Translations under genes and position numbers: made by a program
Origin: Thermostichus sp047461615
Lineage (GTDB): Bacteria; Cyanobacteriota; Cyanobacteriia; Thermostichales; Thermostichaceae
Assembly (NCBI RefSeq): GCF_047461615.1
Contig: NZ_JANSHI010000005.1
Span: forward strand, 62,001 to 126,000
Length of the DNA: 64,000 nt
Direction of reading: 5' to 3'
Shown: positions 1 to 9,027 of the stretch, piece by piece
Layout of the letters: the number at the start of each line of letters is the position of its first letter
Position numbering within the stretch: position 1 is the stretch's first letter
Notes under the pieces: generated by a model
The model's database searches: none
The model's input: the letters and a program-made list of their open reading frames with translations, nothing else
Told to the model about the DNA's origin: nothing

Positions 1-252
1 AATGTCTTTCACCCAGCCAACGTGGGAGTCCACGTCGTCCACACTGAGGCCCAGCACTTTCACGCCCCGCTTCTCAAATTCGGGCATTAGCTTGGCAACC
101 CTGCCCAGTTCGGTGGTGCAGACCGGCGTGTAGTCGGCAGGGTGCGAGAACAACACCACCCAGCTATCCCCAGCCCAAGAATAGAAGTCGATGTCGCCAT
201 GGGTGGACTTTTGCGTAAAGTTAGGGGCAGTGTCCCCAAGTCGGAGAGACAT
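1..252 (-). CDS. Peroxiredoxin (1-Cys/Prx6 type), 3' part cut by window edge
   Basis: The first 84 residues of a thiol peroxidase that reduces H2O2 and alkyl hydroperoxides in the cytoplasm. The protein starts MSLRLGDTAPNF, the usual peroxiredoxin opening, and has the catalytic motif PADYTPVCTTELG with the peroxidatic cysteine at residue 45. The later segment KVLGLSVDDVDSHVGW is typical of the Prx6 (1-Cys) subgroup. The ATG is at 252 and the reading frame runs off the left edge, so the resolving region and dimerisation arm are not visible. It is transcribed away from the next gene, and the 322-base gap between them must hold divergent promoters. Family identity is confident; the subgroup is inferred from the N-terminal half only. 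Confidence 0.93.
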   Translation of the reverse strand, partial: MSLRLGDTAPNFTQKSTHGDIDFYSWAGDSWVVLFSHPADYTPVCTTELGRVAKLMPEFEKRGVKVLGLSVDDVDSHVGWVKDI

Positions 253-456
253 ACGCTCTATCCTCCCTAAGATGCAGTGCGGTAAGACAGGGATCCGAAA
301 CCCTTCAATCCCATTTCTTTTGATCTTGCCACACAAACCCCACTTTTCCGAGCGGATTTAGGTAATTTTAAGATCGTCGTCACCTTGCCGGCAGCAGGAA
401 GGGCTCTTTGCTGCTAGGTTGCGTTTCAAACAGAACGCGCGGATCTTGACGTCCCC

Positions 457-476
457 TTAAGTTCTTTTAAGTTCTT
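457..476. repeat. 10-bp perfect tandem repeat in a divergent promoter region
   Basis: Two head-to-tail copies of TTAAGTTCTT lie in the 322-base gap between the peroxiredoxin gene and the gene at 575. The period is close to one helical turn, as in many two-site operators. I do not recognise the motif as an established cyanobacterial operator, so a regulatory role is only a guess. Nothing else clear is visible in this gap. Confidence 0.4.
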
Positions 477-574
477 CGCGGGCTGCAACGAGAAGGGGTA
501 GCATTCTAAACAAGTAAAGCAGTGGCATTCCAGGAGTATGCTGGATAACCTAGTTCCCCCCAGCAGGAGAACTA

Positions 575-1621
575 ATGGAAAACGCGGAGACAGTCACAAT
601 CTATAGCTTGGCCACTCTGTGGGCCCAAAAATATGTAGACAAGCTGAGGGCGCAGGCGGCTGGGGGTGGGCCGCTAGGCCTGCAACTAGCCGACAAGGTG
701 AAGGGATCCCTGCGCTTTGCCAGCTCCCAGGCCTGGGCGAAAACGGAAAAGCTCTTGGCTTCCGAAATACCACGGCAGGGACTGGATCCGGACTTAATCG
801 ATCCCTGGAAAATTGCGGAGGACTCTCAAAGTCTCTTTGAGCAGGCAGCCCAGAGCTGCGAGGAGGGCATCCCTCCCTCCCGCTTTTCGGTGAAGATCGC
901 GCCCCTCTGCGGTCAACTGCGGGCTCGTTACAGCGAGCGGGATCCGCGAGTGCTCGGCTTCTTGAGCATGCAGTTCCACTACACCGGACAAATGCTGCTG
1001 CAGGCCCTGTTGCCTGAGGAGCGCAGCCTCTTCTACCCCTACTTGAAGGTGATGGACGACCACCTGTACATGCCGCTGCAGAAGATGGTCAAGGCTGCTG
1101 CCGACCAGGCGGGGGACAGTCCTTCTGTTTCTCTAGTGGCCATTCAGGAACTGTTACCCATTGTTACCAGCGTAGCTGAGTTCATCTGTGCCGAGGTGGC
1201 AGAACGTTTCAGCGGCTACTGCTGCGAGAGTGGCCCCCTGACGGATCTTGGAGTGCGGGCTTCCAGCATCCGTGATGTGGAGATGTTTCAGGTGTACCTG
1301 GGCCTCTGTGCTCTAGAAGGCAGCCTCGCCGCTGTGCAGCAGGAGCTGTTTCCCCTTTGCGTAATGCTTTATCCCCCTCTGAAGGTGGGCTGGGAGCTGG
1401 TGCGGCAGATGTTGGAGCTGCTGGACCAGTCTCTGCAATCTCGTCTGACCCCGGCTAGCTATGCCGTCTTGTTGCCTTACCTGAAAGCTGTGCAGGGCAT
1501 GTTCTCGCTGGAGGTTTTCCCTGAAAACGACCCAATCTGGAGCTATCACCCCGACGTGGTGCGCTTTCTGGAGCCGGCGCGGCAGCTCTTGCAAGAACTT
1601 CTGAATCAAAAGGCCGGCTGA
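575..1621 (+). CDS. Conserved-looking hypothetical protein, mostly helical
   Basis: A 348-residue protein that I do not recognise. The start is well supported by an AGGAG Shine-Dalgarno a few bases upstream of the ATG. The sequence has no signal peptide or clear membrane segment. It reads as a soluble all-alpha protein with many Leu/Gln/Glu-rich helices, and it has a CC pair (GYCCESG) near residue 218. Codon use matches its neighbours and it stops 7 bases before the convergent hydrolase gene. It could be a cyanobacteria-specific scaffold or regulatory protein, but no catalytic motif is visible and no function should be assigned. Confidence 0.85.
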   Translation: MENAETVTIYSLATLWAQKYVDKLRAQAAGGGPLGLQLADKVKGSLRFASSQAWAKTEKLLASEIPRQGLDPDLIDPWKIAEDSQSLFEQAAQSCEEGIPPSRFSVKIAPLCGQLRARYSERDPRVLGFLSMQFHYTGQMLLQALLPEERSLFYPYLKVMDDHLYMPLQKMVKAAADQAGDSPSVSLVAIQELLPIVTSVAEFICAEVAERFSGYCCESGPLTDLGVRASSIRDVEMFQVYLGLCALEGSLAAVQQELFPLCVMLYPPLKVGWELVRQMLELLDQSLQSRLTPASYAVLLPYLKAVQGMFSLEVFPENDPIWSYHPDVVRFLEPARQLLQELLNQKAG

Positions 1622-1628
1622 GTATTCC

Positions 1629-2465
1629 CTACTTCCCCGAGAAGCGGCTAGGCTCCACCAGCTCGGCCACAAATTGGTGCAAAAGGGGCAGGTAGCGCTC
1701 TCCGGCCACCTGCAGCAGGTTGTTGTGATCTGCTCCCTTAATAGCCACTAAGCGCTTGGGATCCCGTGCTGCCTGGTAAAGAGCTTCGGCATGCCAGAAG
1801 GGGATCAGGCGATCCTGGGTGCCGTGCAAGATCAGCAGCGGACAGTTGATGTGGGCAATGCGGCTGAGGTTGTCGAAGCGATCAAAGGGCAGCAGCGGGA
1901 GGCGGGTCAAGACGCGAAAGGCGCTTACAAAGGTCGATTCCAGGATCAGGCCCCCCACCGGCTTTTGGGTTGCCAAGTAAACCGAGGGTCCGCCTCCCAC
2001 TGAGCGCCCGTAGACCAAAATTCGCTCCGGCGGGATCCCTTGGGCAATGAGATAGGTGTAGGCCGCCTCAATGTCCCTATAGGCGCCGGCCTCGGAAGGG
2101 ATCCCTTCACTGGTGCCGTAGCCCCGGTAGTCGTAGGCTAGGACAGCAAATCCTCCCTGCTGCAGGCCCACTAGGCGAGGCAAGATATCCCCCAAGTCCT
2201 CAGCGTTGCCGTGGCTGTAGAGAAAGGTATAGGTGGCCTGGGGATTGGGCAGGTACACCGCCGAAATCTGCAGGCCATCAGAGGTGGTGAGCTTGAGAAT
2301 GGCATCCCCATCCTGGTAGCTGGCGGGGCGGGGCAGAAAGATCAGCCGCTCCGATTGAAACCAGCCCAGCCAGAGCAGGTAGCCGTACACCACTAAGCCA
2401 ACAAGCAGCAGGGATCGCCCCAGCCGCAGCCACGGGAAGAACCCGAAACTCAAAGGCTTGCCCAT
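1629..2465 (-). CDS. Membrane-anchored alpha/beta hydrolase (Bem46/YfhR-like)
   Basis: A predicted serine hydrolase of the alpha/beta fold. The chosen ATG at 2465 gives 278 residues with an N-terminal membrane helix (about residues 16-36), so the catalytic domain is probably anchored at the membrane. Visible motifs are the oxyanion-side SHGNAED near residue 84, the nucleophile elbow GRSVGG with Ser155, Asp218 in HGTQDRL and His247 in GADHNN. The frame is open further upstream, to 2606, but that would overlap the protease gene, and 2465 has a GGAGG upstream. The substrate is unknown; the Bem46/YfhR group includes esterases and thioesterases of uncertain role. Probably co-transcribed with the protease gene just upstream. 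Confidence 0.85.
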   Translation of the reverse strand: MGKPLSFGFFPWLRLGRSLLLVGLVVYGYLLWLGWFQSERLIFLPRPASYQDGDAILKLTTSDGLQISAVYLPNPQATYTFLYSHGNAEDLGDILPRLVGLQQGGFAVLAYDYRGYGTSEGIPSEAGAYRDIEAAYTYLIAQGIPPERILVYGRSVGGGPSVYLATQKPVGGLILESTFVSAFRVLTRLPLLPFDRFDNLSRIAHINCPLLILHGTQDRLIPFWHAEALYQAARDPKRLVAIKGADHNNLLQVAGERYLPLLHQFVAELVEPSRFSGK

Positions 2466-2559
2466 CGCTCGACTTGGCCTCCAGACCATTCCCCTCACCC
2501 TCAGACCCTCTAGGAGAGGTGGGACGGGTGGCGTGCCGGCAGCGGCGATGTCGGGCACT

Positions 2560-3144
2560 TCAGGATTCGGCTGGCAGGGCAGAACATTTCCAGAGGCAAA
2601 CCCCAATCCAGTTGACCAGGGTGTGGGCGACGATGGTTACCAACAAGTTTCCCGACAGCCACACTCCCATCCCCAGCAGAATGCCCACGGCGCTGGCCCA
2701 GAGGGCATAGGGCCAACCCTGCCACTCTAGCCAATGCAAAACCCCAAACAAGAAGCCGCTCAAGAGGATTCCACCCGTCCACCCCAAGGGGCTGGCCGCC
2801 AGGGCTGCCATCAGCACGCCGCGAAATAGCCATTCCTCGCTCCAGCCCGGCAGCACCCCCACCCAGAAGATATCCCGCCACTGCAAGGGATCCGCCACGA
2901 GGTGCAAGTAGCTAGAGGCCGCCCGGCGATAGGCTGGCCAAAGCCAGTAAGCCCCGCCGCTAAGCAGCGCCACCCCCAGACCCAGGGCTGCCCCCCAGGC
3001 CAAAGCCAGGGGATCCCAGCGAAAGGGTACCGATAGGGATCCTAGCCAGATCCAGAGGCCAGCGATGAGCGCCAGGAGCAGGCTGGTGAGACCCATCCCC
3101 ATCAAGATCTGTTGGCGCGTGCAGGGCTGAATCTCGGCACTCAT
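2560..3144 (-). CDS. CPBP-family intramembrane metalloprotease
   Basis: A 194-residue integral membrane protein of the CPBP (CAAX protease/bacteriocin-processing) family. Hydrophobic segments occupy about residues 14-36, 45-70, 90-116, 122-137 and 150-185. The family signature is present: Glu103-Glu104 and Arg108 in SEEWLFRG, His137 in FGVLHW, and His174/Asn178 in VAHTLVN, which together form the intramembrane glutamate/histidine active site. Family members cleave prenylated or membrane substrates or act as bacteriocin-immunity proteins; the substrate here cannot be told. It lies directly upstream of the alpha/beta hydrolase gene on the same strand. Confidence 0.88.
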   Translation of the reverse strand: MSAEIQPCTRQQILMGMGLTSLLLALIAGLWIWLGSLSVPFRWDPLALAWGAALGLGVALLSGGAYWLWPAYRRAASSYLHLVADPLQWRDIFWVGVLPGWSEEWLFRGVLMAALAASPLGWTGGILLSGFLFGVLHWLEWQGWPYALWASAVGILLGMGVWLSGNLLVTIVAHTLVNWIGVCLWKCSALPAES

Positions 3145-3252
3145 GGGAAGAGACTTGCTCGGGCACCCTATTCCCAGCGTAGAGCGAATCCCGACGAGAA
3201 CGGCTATGCTCTCCCCAACCCTCGAGGGCGGAGCTTGGGATTCCCCCTTTTT

Positions 3253-4332
3253 TCAAGACAAGTGCTGCCTCAGCAACTGGGCGTGCTGGGCCGATCGCTC
3301 TACCCAAACGGCCACCTGGTCAGGGCTGAGGGCTGGCCCGTCGGCATAGCAGGCTAGCCAAGCCTGGTGCAGCGCCTTGGGATCTTCCGGGATCTCCTCT
3401 AGATCCCAGCCGGGCATGCCCAATTCCTCAAGCAGCGTTTTCACTTTGGGATCGTAGCTGAGGCCAAAGCAGGCACAGCCCTCGGCTGCCGCCATCACCA
3501 AGCCGTGGTAGCGCATAACAATGGCCAATCTCACCCCCCGAAAGACCCCCTTTAAAAGATAGGGATCCCGGATTTCCACCACCTGGCTATGGTGGGGCAG
3601 GCGATGGTAAAGCTGCTGGGCCAAGTGGTAGTCTGGCCCTAGGTCAAGGGATCCGGGAGGAGCTAGCTGAAAGGGCACGAAAAGAAGATAGGCCCCCGTG
3701 GCAGCCTGGAGGCGTCGCAAGGCTTCCGCCAAAGTTTCCAGTCGCGCTGGAGTAAGCTGGGGATGCTGCCGTAGGACCACAGCAATGCGGGGCTGAGGCC
3801 ACGTCTCCCATTCGGGCAAAGTTTTGGCAGGCAGGCCCCAAACCGGATCCGGGGCTACTTGGTGGGGGATCCCCCACTCGTGGAGGTAGCGGGAGGCCAC
3901 TCCGTCACGCACGCTGATGGCTGTACAGCTTGCTAGAGAGTGGCGGGCCAGCTTGCGGATCCAGCGCCGCTCCAAGGGGCCGATCCCCTGCGCCCAAGCC
4001 AAGGTTTTCAGACCCCGCCGCTGGGCCCAGAGCATCAGTCCCAGGTAGTAGAGGGGGCTGCGCCAACTGGTGCGATCCTGCAGCAAGCTACCCCCGCCCC
4101 AGATGAAAGCCTGAGCCTGGGCCAAACAGCGCTGCAAAGCCCAGGCATCAAAGCGTGGACAGGCCAGCACCCCATAGGTGGCAGCGGTTGCCTCAGGGCA
4201 GGGAGAAAGCACCACCGGCTGTACGGGGTTGGGCAACTGCCGGAGCTGCTGCAGCAGAACCAACAACAAGGCCTCGTCGCCGGCATTGCCGTAGCCGTAG
4301 TAGCCACAGATCAAAACCTGTGGCCGTTTCAT
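3253..4332 (-). CDS. csaB: Polysaccharide pyruvyl transferase (CsaB-like)
   Basis: Predicted to transfer a pyruvyl group from PEP onto a cell-surface polysaccharide, a modification that in other bacteria anchors S-layer proteins. The start at 4332 gives 359 residues opening MKRPQVLICGYYGYGNAGDEA; GNAGDEAL is the hallmark N-terminal motif of the family. The C-terminal half has AIVMRYHGLVMAAAEG, the second conserved motif. The frame is open upstream to 4419, but the extra residues do not look like the family and contain no membrane or signal sequence. It lies downstream of psbU on the same strand. Cyanobacteria often carry this gene; whether it acts on an S-layer anchor here is inference. Confidence 0.88.
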   Translation of the reverse strand: MKRPQVLICGYYGYGNAGDEALLLVLLQQLRQLPNPVQPVVLSPCPEATAATYGVLACPRFDAWALQRCLAQAQAFIWGGGSLLQDRTSWRSPLYYLGLMLWAQRRGLKTLAWAQGIGPLERRWIRKLARHSLASCTAISVRDGVASRYLHEWGIPHQVAPDPVWGLPAKTLPEWETWPQPRIAVVLRQHPQLTPARLETLAEALRRLQAATGAYLLFVPFQLAPPGSLDLGPDYHLAQQLYHRLPHHSQVVEIRDPYLLKGVFRGVRLAIVMRYHGLVMAAAEGCACFGLSYDPKVKTLLEELGMPGWDLEEIPEDPKALHQAWLACYADGPALSPDQVAVWVERSAQHAQLLRQHLS

Positions 4333-4447
4333 CGCGCCTTTGCCCCAGACGGAATCCTCTCTCTTGGGAACAAAAGAGTTTGCTGGAGAGCCCTGGGGAT
4401 CCCAGCAGCCAGCGGGCAAGGGACTCAGGAAACTGCTCTACCCACTA

Positions 4448-4810
4448 TCAGCCGTAGTAGCCTTGGTTGATGCGGTTTTCCAGCTGGCTAGCCCCTTCGC
4501 GGTACTCTCCAAACACAAAGTTCTCCGCATTGGCCCTAATCAGCGCCTTTTGCTGCTCTGTCAGCTCCGGGATCTTCAGCATGTCCTCTAGGCTCTTATA
4601 GGGAGCGTTTTTCACCAGGATGCGAGCCAGAGTAGGGTAGAAGCCAGGCAACTGGCGGTAGTTGCGCAGGATGGTGTTGTTGACGTCAATGGGAGTGTCA
4701 AGGTGTCTTACCGGCGGCAGCTCCGCCGCCACGGCAGGGATCCCCAAGGAGGCCAAGCCCAGGCAAAGCAGCAAGAGGAAGGGCAACCAAGTCGACAGCA
4801 GCCGGCGCAT
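4448..4810 (-). CDS. psbU: Photosystem II 12 kDa extrinsic protein PsbU
   Basis: Lumenal extrinsic subunit that stabilises the oxygen-evolving Mn cluster of photosystem II. The ATG at 4810 gives 120 residues with a Sec signal peptide (MRRLL, a leucine-rich core and AVAAEL near residue 30). The mature part shows PsbU features: the core DVNNTILRNYRQLPG, then YPTLARILVKNAPYKS and a helix-hairpin-helix-like MLKIPELTEQQK, ending in NRINQGYYG. Sixteen extra upstream codons are open but would spoil the signal peptide, and GGAGAGG sits upstream of the chosen ATG. The gene is divergent from gcvP with about 195 bases between starts. Confidence 0.96.
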   Translation of the reverse strand: MRRLLSTWLPFLLLLCLGLASLGIPAVAAELPPVRHLDTPIDVNNTILRNYRQLPGFYPTLARILVKNAPYKSLEDMLKIPELTEQQKALIRANAENFVFGEYREGASQLENRINQGYYG

Positions 4811-5005
4811 AGCACCACCTCTCCAGACAGGGTTGAAAGCAGCCATACCAACGCTCACGGGATAGATTTTAGTGTCTCATCCTCGCTACCTTGCATCGAG
4901 CCTCAAACTCGGATTTGTATACCGGCGGAAATAATTTTTAACAACTATGATCAGGAAACAGCCCGCTTGCAGCTGGCTGACTTCCTCTTGCCCTTGGCTT
5001 GTCCT

Positions 5006-7942
5006 ATGTCCAACTCCACACAGCTCCACCCCCATCCCCTTGGCTCCTCTGGGCAGCACGCTCTTCAACCTCCCCTTGCCCCCGATCCTGAGCTAGAGCT
5101 GCTAGAGCAGCGGGAACTCTTCGTCTGGCGGCACCTCGGGCCGGATGCCGGGCAGATCCGCCAGATGCTGCAGGCCCTGGGGCTGAGCTCCCTCCGAGAG
5201 CTAGTGGAAAAGGCAGTGCCAGCAACCCTTCGCAGCAATCGGCCCTTGCAGTTGGGATCTCCCTGCAGCGAGCAGCAGGTGTTGGCGGAGCTGAGGGCAA
5301 TGGCGGCCCAGAACCAGGTGTGGCGCTCTTTTTTGGGCATGGGCTATTCCAACTGCCTGACGCCGCCGGTAATTCAGCGCAACATCCTGGAAAACCCTGC
5401 CTGGTACACGCCCTACACTCCCTACCAGGCGGAGATTGCCCAGGGGCGGCTAGAAGCCCTGCTCAACTTCCAGACGATGGTTGTGGATCTAACGGGAATG
5501 GAGATCGCCAACGCCTCTCTACTGGACGAGGCGACTGCGGCTGCCGAAGCCATGAGCCTGGCCTACACCTTGGCGGGCAAGCGATCTCCAGTTTTTTGGG
5601 TGGATTGCGGCTGCCATCCCCAGACCATTGCCGTAGTGCAGACACGGGCAGAGCCCTTGGGGATCCAGGTGCGCGTGGCGGATCCTTTGCAGTTTGAGCT
5701 TGAGCATGGCTTTGGCGTGCTCTTACAGTATCCCAACACCTACGGGGAGATCCGGGATTACCGCGACCTGGTGGAGCGGGCCCACCAAAGAGGGATGGTG
5801 GTAACGGTAGCCGCCGACTTGCTCAGCCTAACTCTCTTGCAACCGCCAGGAGAGTGGGGGGCGGACGTTGTGGTGGGAACCACCCAGCGCTTCGGGGTGC
5901 CCCTGGGCTATGGCGGCCCCCATGCAGCCTACTTTGCCACCCGCGAGGCCCACAAACGGCTGCTGCCAGGGCGCCTGGTGGGGATCTCCCAAGATGCCCA
6001 GGGAAGGCCGGCCCTGCGCCTGGCCTTGCAAACCCGAGAGCAGCACATCCGCCGCGACAAGGCCACCAGCAACATCTGCACCGCCCAGGTGCTCTTGGCC
6101 GTGGTGGCCTCCATGTATGCCGTCTACCACGGCCCGTGCGGCCTACGGCAAATTGCCGAACGCATCCACCGCCAGGCCCATCAGCTAGCCGCCGCAATCC
6201 GCCAGTTGGGCTACAAGGTGGGGCCAGAGTATTTCTTTGACACCTTCTGGGTAAGGGCAGCCTCCCCAGAGCAGGTGCAGCAGCTCCAGGAGCGGGCCGC
6301 CCAGAAGCGCATTAACCTGCGACGGATTAACGACGTCACCCTGGGGATCAGCTTGGACGAGGCCACCACCGCTCAGGACCTGCGCGATCTCTGGCAGATC
6401 TTTGCCGGTTCTGAAGAGCCAGGCTGGGATCCCGAGGGCCTGAGTTTGGATCCCAACCAAAGCCTGCCGCCTCAGCTCTTGCGCTCCACTCCCTACCTCA
6501 CCCATCCGGTGTTCAACCGCTACCACTCGGAAACGGAGCTGCTGCGCTATATCCACCGTCTGCAGAGCCGGGATCTCTCCCTCGTCCACGCGATGATCCC
6601 CCTCGGCTCCTGCACCATGAAGCTCAATGCCGCAGCAGAGATGCTGCCCATAACCTGGCCGGAGTTTGCCCAGCTCCATCCCTTTGTGCCCCTGGAGCAG
6701 GCGCGGGGCTATCAAACCCTCTTTGCCCAGTTGGAGCGAATGCTGGCGGAGATCACGGGCTTTGCCGGCGTCTCCCTGCAGCCCAACGCCGGCTCCCAGG
6801 GGGAATATGCCGGCTTGCTGGCCATTCGCCGCTATCACCGGGCCCGCGGGGAAAGCCAGCGCCAGGTGTGCCTGATCCCCACCTCTGCCCATGGCACTAA
6901 CCCTGCCAGCGCCGTCATGGCGGGGATGCAGGTAGTGAGCGTGGCCTGCGACAGGGCCGGCAACATCGACCTCGAAGACCTGCGGGCCAAGGTGGAGCAG
7001 CATCGGGAACGCCTGGCGGCTTTGATGATCACTTACCCCTCCACTCATGGGGTATTTGAGGAGGGGATCCGCGAGATTTGCCAGATGATCCACGAGGCGG
7101 GGGGGCAGGTGTACATGGATGGGGCCAACCTCAATGCCCAGGTGGGCCTCTGCCGTCCTGCGGAGCTGGGCGCGGATGTCTGCCACCTTAACCTGCACAA
7201 GACCTTCTGCATCCCCCACGGCGGGGGCGGGCCGGGGGTGGGGCCCATTGCGGTTGCCCATCATCTACTGCCCTATTTGCCTGGCCATCCCTTTTTGCCC
7301 GGCTGCAATGGCCCGGTCAGCGCCGCCCCTTGGGGTAGTGCCAGCATCCTGCCCATTGCTTGGGCCTACATCCGCCTCATGGGATCCGCTGGCCTCACCC
7401 TGGCCACCCAGGTGGCCATCCTCAACGCCAATTACATTGCCAGGCGGCTGGATCCCTACTACCCAGTGCTCTACAAAGGGCCGGGGGGGTGGGTGGCCCA
7501 CGAGTGCATCTTGGACTTGCGCCCCCTCAAGAAAAGCGCTGGCATCGAGGTAGAAGATGTAGCCAAGCGGCTGATGGACTACGGCTTCCATGCCCCCACC
7601 ATCTCTTGGCCGGTGCCGGGGACAATGATGGTGGAGCCCACCGAGAGCGAATCCCTGGAGGAACTGGATCGCTTCTGCGAGGCGATGATTGCCATTCGCC
7701 AAGAGATTGCTGCCATTGAGCGGGGGGAGATGGATCCCGTGCGCAATCCCCTTAAACTTGCCCCCCACACCGCCGAGGTGGTGGCCGCTGACTACTGGGA
7801 TCGCCCCTACCCCCGCTCCCTGGCTGCCTACCCCCTTCCGTGGGTGAAAAGCCGAAAGTTTTGGCCCAGTGTCAGCCGCATCGACAACGCCTACGGGGAT
7901 CGCCACCTAGTGTGCAGTTGTCAACCCTGGCTAGAAGGCTAA
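5006..7942 (+). CDS. gcvP: Glycine dehydrogenase (decarboxylating), glycine cleavage P protein
   Basis: PLP enzyme that decarboxylates glycine and loads the aminomethyl group on lipoyl GcvH; in cyanobacteria it works in photorespiration and one-carbon supply. I start it at the ATG at 5006, giving 978 residues, close to the usual P-protein size. The frame stays open upstream to 4703, but that part is only the antisense of psbU. Motifs include GMGYSNCLTPPVI in the N-terminal half, GSCTMKLNAA in the second half, the PLP lysine in HLNLHKTFCIPHGGGGPG (Lys732) and the glycine-rich loop after it. No gcvT or gcvH is adjacent, so the system is dispersed. It ends 7 bases before the convergent coiled-coil gene. 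Confidence 0.96.
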   Translation: MSNSTQLHPHPLGSSGQHALQPPLAPDPELELLEQRELFVWRHLGPDAGQIRQMLQALGLSSLRELVEKAVPATLRSNRPLQLGSPCSEQQVLAELRAMAAQNQVWRSFLGMGYSNCLTPPVIQRNILENPAWYTPYTPYQAEIAQGRLEALLNFQTMVVDLTGMEIANASLLDEATAAAEAMSLAYTLAGKRSPVFWVDCGCHPQTIAVVQTRAEPLGIQVRVADPLQFELEHGFGVLLQYPNTYGEIRDYRDLVERAHQRGMVVTVAADLLSLTLLQPPGEWGADVVVGTTQRFGVPLGYGGPHAAYFATREAHKRLLPGRLVGISQDAQGRPALRLALQTREQHIRRDKATSNICTAQVLLAVVASMYAVYHGPCGLRQIAERIHRQAHQLAAAIRQLGYKVGPEYFFDTFWVRAASPEQVQQLQERAAQKRINLRRINDVTLGISLDEATTAQDLRDLWQIFAGSEEPGWDPEGLSLDPNQSLPPQLLRSTPYLTHPVFNRYHSETELLRYIHRLQSRDLSLVHAMIPLGSCTMKLNAAAEMLPITWPEFAQLHPFVPLEQARGYQTLFAQLERMLAEITGFAGVSLQPNAGSQGEYAGLLAIRRYHRARGESQRQVCLIPTSAHGTNPASAVMAGMQVVSVACDRAGNIDLEDLRAKVEQHRERLAALMITYPSTHGVFEEGIREICQMIHEAGGQVYMDGANLNAQVGLCRPAELGADVCHLNLHKTFCIPHGGGGPGVGPIAVAHHLLPYLPGHPFLPGCNGPVSAAPWGSASILPIAWAYIRLMGSAGLTLATQVAILNANYIARRLDPYYPVLYKGPGGWVAHECILDLRPLKKSAGIEVEDVAKRLMDYGFHAPTISWPVPGTMMVEPTESESLEELDRFCEAMIAIRQEIAAIERGEMDPVRNPLKLAPHTAEVVAADYWDRPYPRSLAAYPLPWVKSRKFWPSVSRIDNAYGDRHLVCSCQPWLEG

Positions 7943-7949
7943 CTCTGAA

Positions 7950-8732
7950 TCAAGCCGCCTGCGGCTCCATCTGGGCCAGCTCTGAGCAAGAGGAGAGGAG
8001 TTGCTCGGCCTCTGGCACAAGGCGCTCATTCTCTTGCAGCGAGGCCAGCACCAGCGGCAGCACCTCCCTATCGGCCTCAACGGCCTTCTCTGTTTCTTGC
8101 AGGAGGTTTACCGAGTCCTCGGTAAGCAGGTCAGCCACCTGAGACAGCTGCGCCTTCAGCAAGGCATTCTCTTGCTCCAATTGAGCCAGCCGCTCCTGCA
8201 GGCTATCAATTTGCTGATCCCGCTCTCCCAGGGCTGCTTCTAGCTCACGGTTGCGGGCCTCCAACCCTTGGCGGGCTGCCTCTAGGTGGTTCAGCCGTTC
8301 TGTCAAGCTTGCTAGTTCACCCTCCAAGTTGGTGAGGCCACTCACTTGTTCCAGAAGTTGGGCATTCTCCGCCTTCAGTTTCTCAGTCAACGCCTGAGCG
8401 CTCACCAGATCTGCTTTGGTGGACTCCAGCTCGTGACAGACTTGGTCATGTCTGGCAATCAGCTCGCCCAGCCGAGCTTCTTTCTCCTGCAGGTCTCCTT
8501 GCAGGGAACGAATCAAGCGATCCCTCTGTTCGACACACTGCTGTAACTGTTCGATGCGCTGTTGTAAGATGGGCAGTTTAACCAAAGCCTTCTGGGCCGC
8601 GGCGAGAAGTTTCCTGAAGCTCTCCTGCAGGCGGCTGTGGGATTGATCCAGTTTGTCGAAAGCTTCGTTAAGGGAAAGGTAGGCCTCGCATAGTTTCATA
8701 TAGCGCTGGGCCAGAGAAGGAGAGTAATCCAT
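7950..8732 (-). CDS. Coiled-coil protein of unknown function
   Basis: A 260-residue protein dominated by a long heptad-repeat coiled coil from about residue 50 to 210, rich in Glu, Gln, Leu and Arg (for example LQERLAQLEQENALLKAQL). The first 45 residues (MDYSPSLAQRYMKLCEAY) form a separate helical cap, and the C-terminus is acidic with two cysteines. There is no signal peptide or membrane segment. An upstream CTGGAG serves the ATG. Such proteins can be cytoskeletal or scaffold elements, but no specific family is recognisable. The 295 bases upstream (8733-9027) hold its promoter and the end of the next gene's transcript; I see no further gene there. Confidence 0.8.
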   Translation of the reverse strand: MDYSPSLAQRYMKLCEAYLSLNEAFDKLDQSHSRLQESFRKLLAAAQKALVKLPILQQRIEQLQQCVEQRDRLIRSLQGDLQEKEARLGELIARHDQVCHELESTKADLVSAQALTEKLKAENAQLLEQVSGLTNLEGELASLTERLNHLEAARQGLEARNRELEAALGERDQQIDSLQERLAQLEQENALLKAQLSQVADLLTEDSVNLLQETEKAVEADREVLPLVLASLQENERLVPEAEQLLSSCSELAQMEPQAA

Positions 8733-9027
8733 GGTGGGGGCTCCAGGTGGGACATTGCCTCTATTCTATCGATCCTTTTTTAAAAGCATTGTTTGCTACA
8801 AACACCTTGGGATTAATCTCGCTTTAACGTTTTCGCCTCAGTCTTCACCGGGATAAACTCCATGGCACTGCCTTCGGGCCAGCTTTGGATTCCAGGCTGA
8901 CATGGGTTTAGGCCCTAGGAATCTGCCTGGGTCAGCAATCCTCCCCAGCCGGCAACAACTGCAAGATGAAGACTGAAGCAGCCCTCGTCGGCTAGAGAGT
9001 AGCGGCCAGCGCTGCGTCTTGGGAGGG

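Noticed and set aside
4703..5005. 101-codon N-terminal extension of gcvP
   Set aside because: It is the antisense of psbU and is not P-protein-like; the ATG at 5006 gives the normal length.
6185..7264. Long minus-strand open frame inside gcvP (359 codons)
   Set aside because: It is antisense to a confident gene, with the amino-acid bias of a shadow frame of GC-rich coding sequence.
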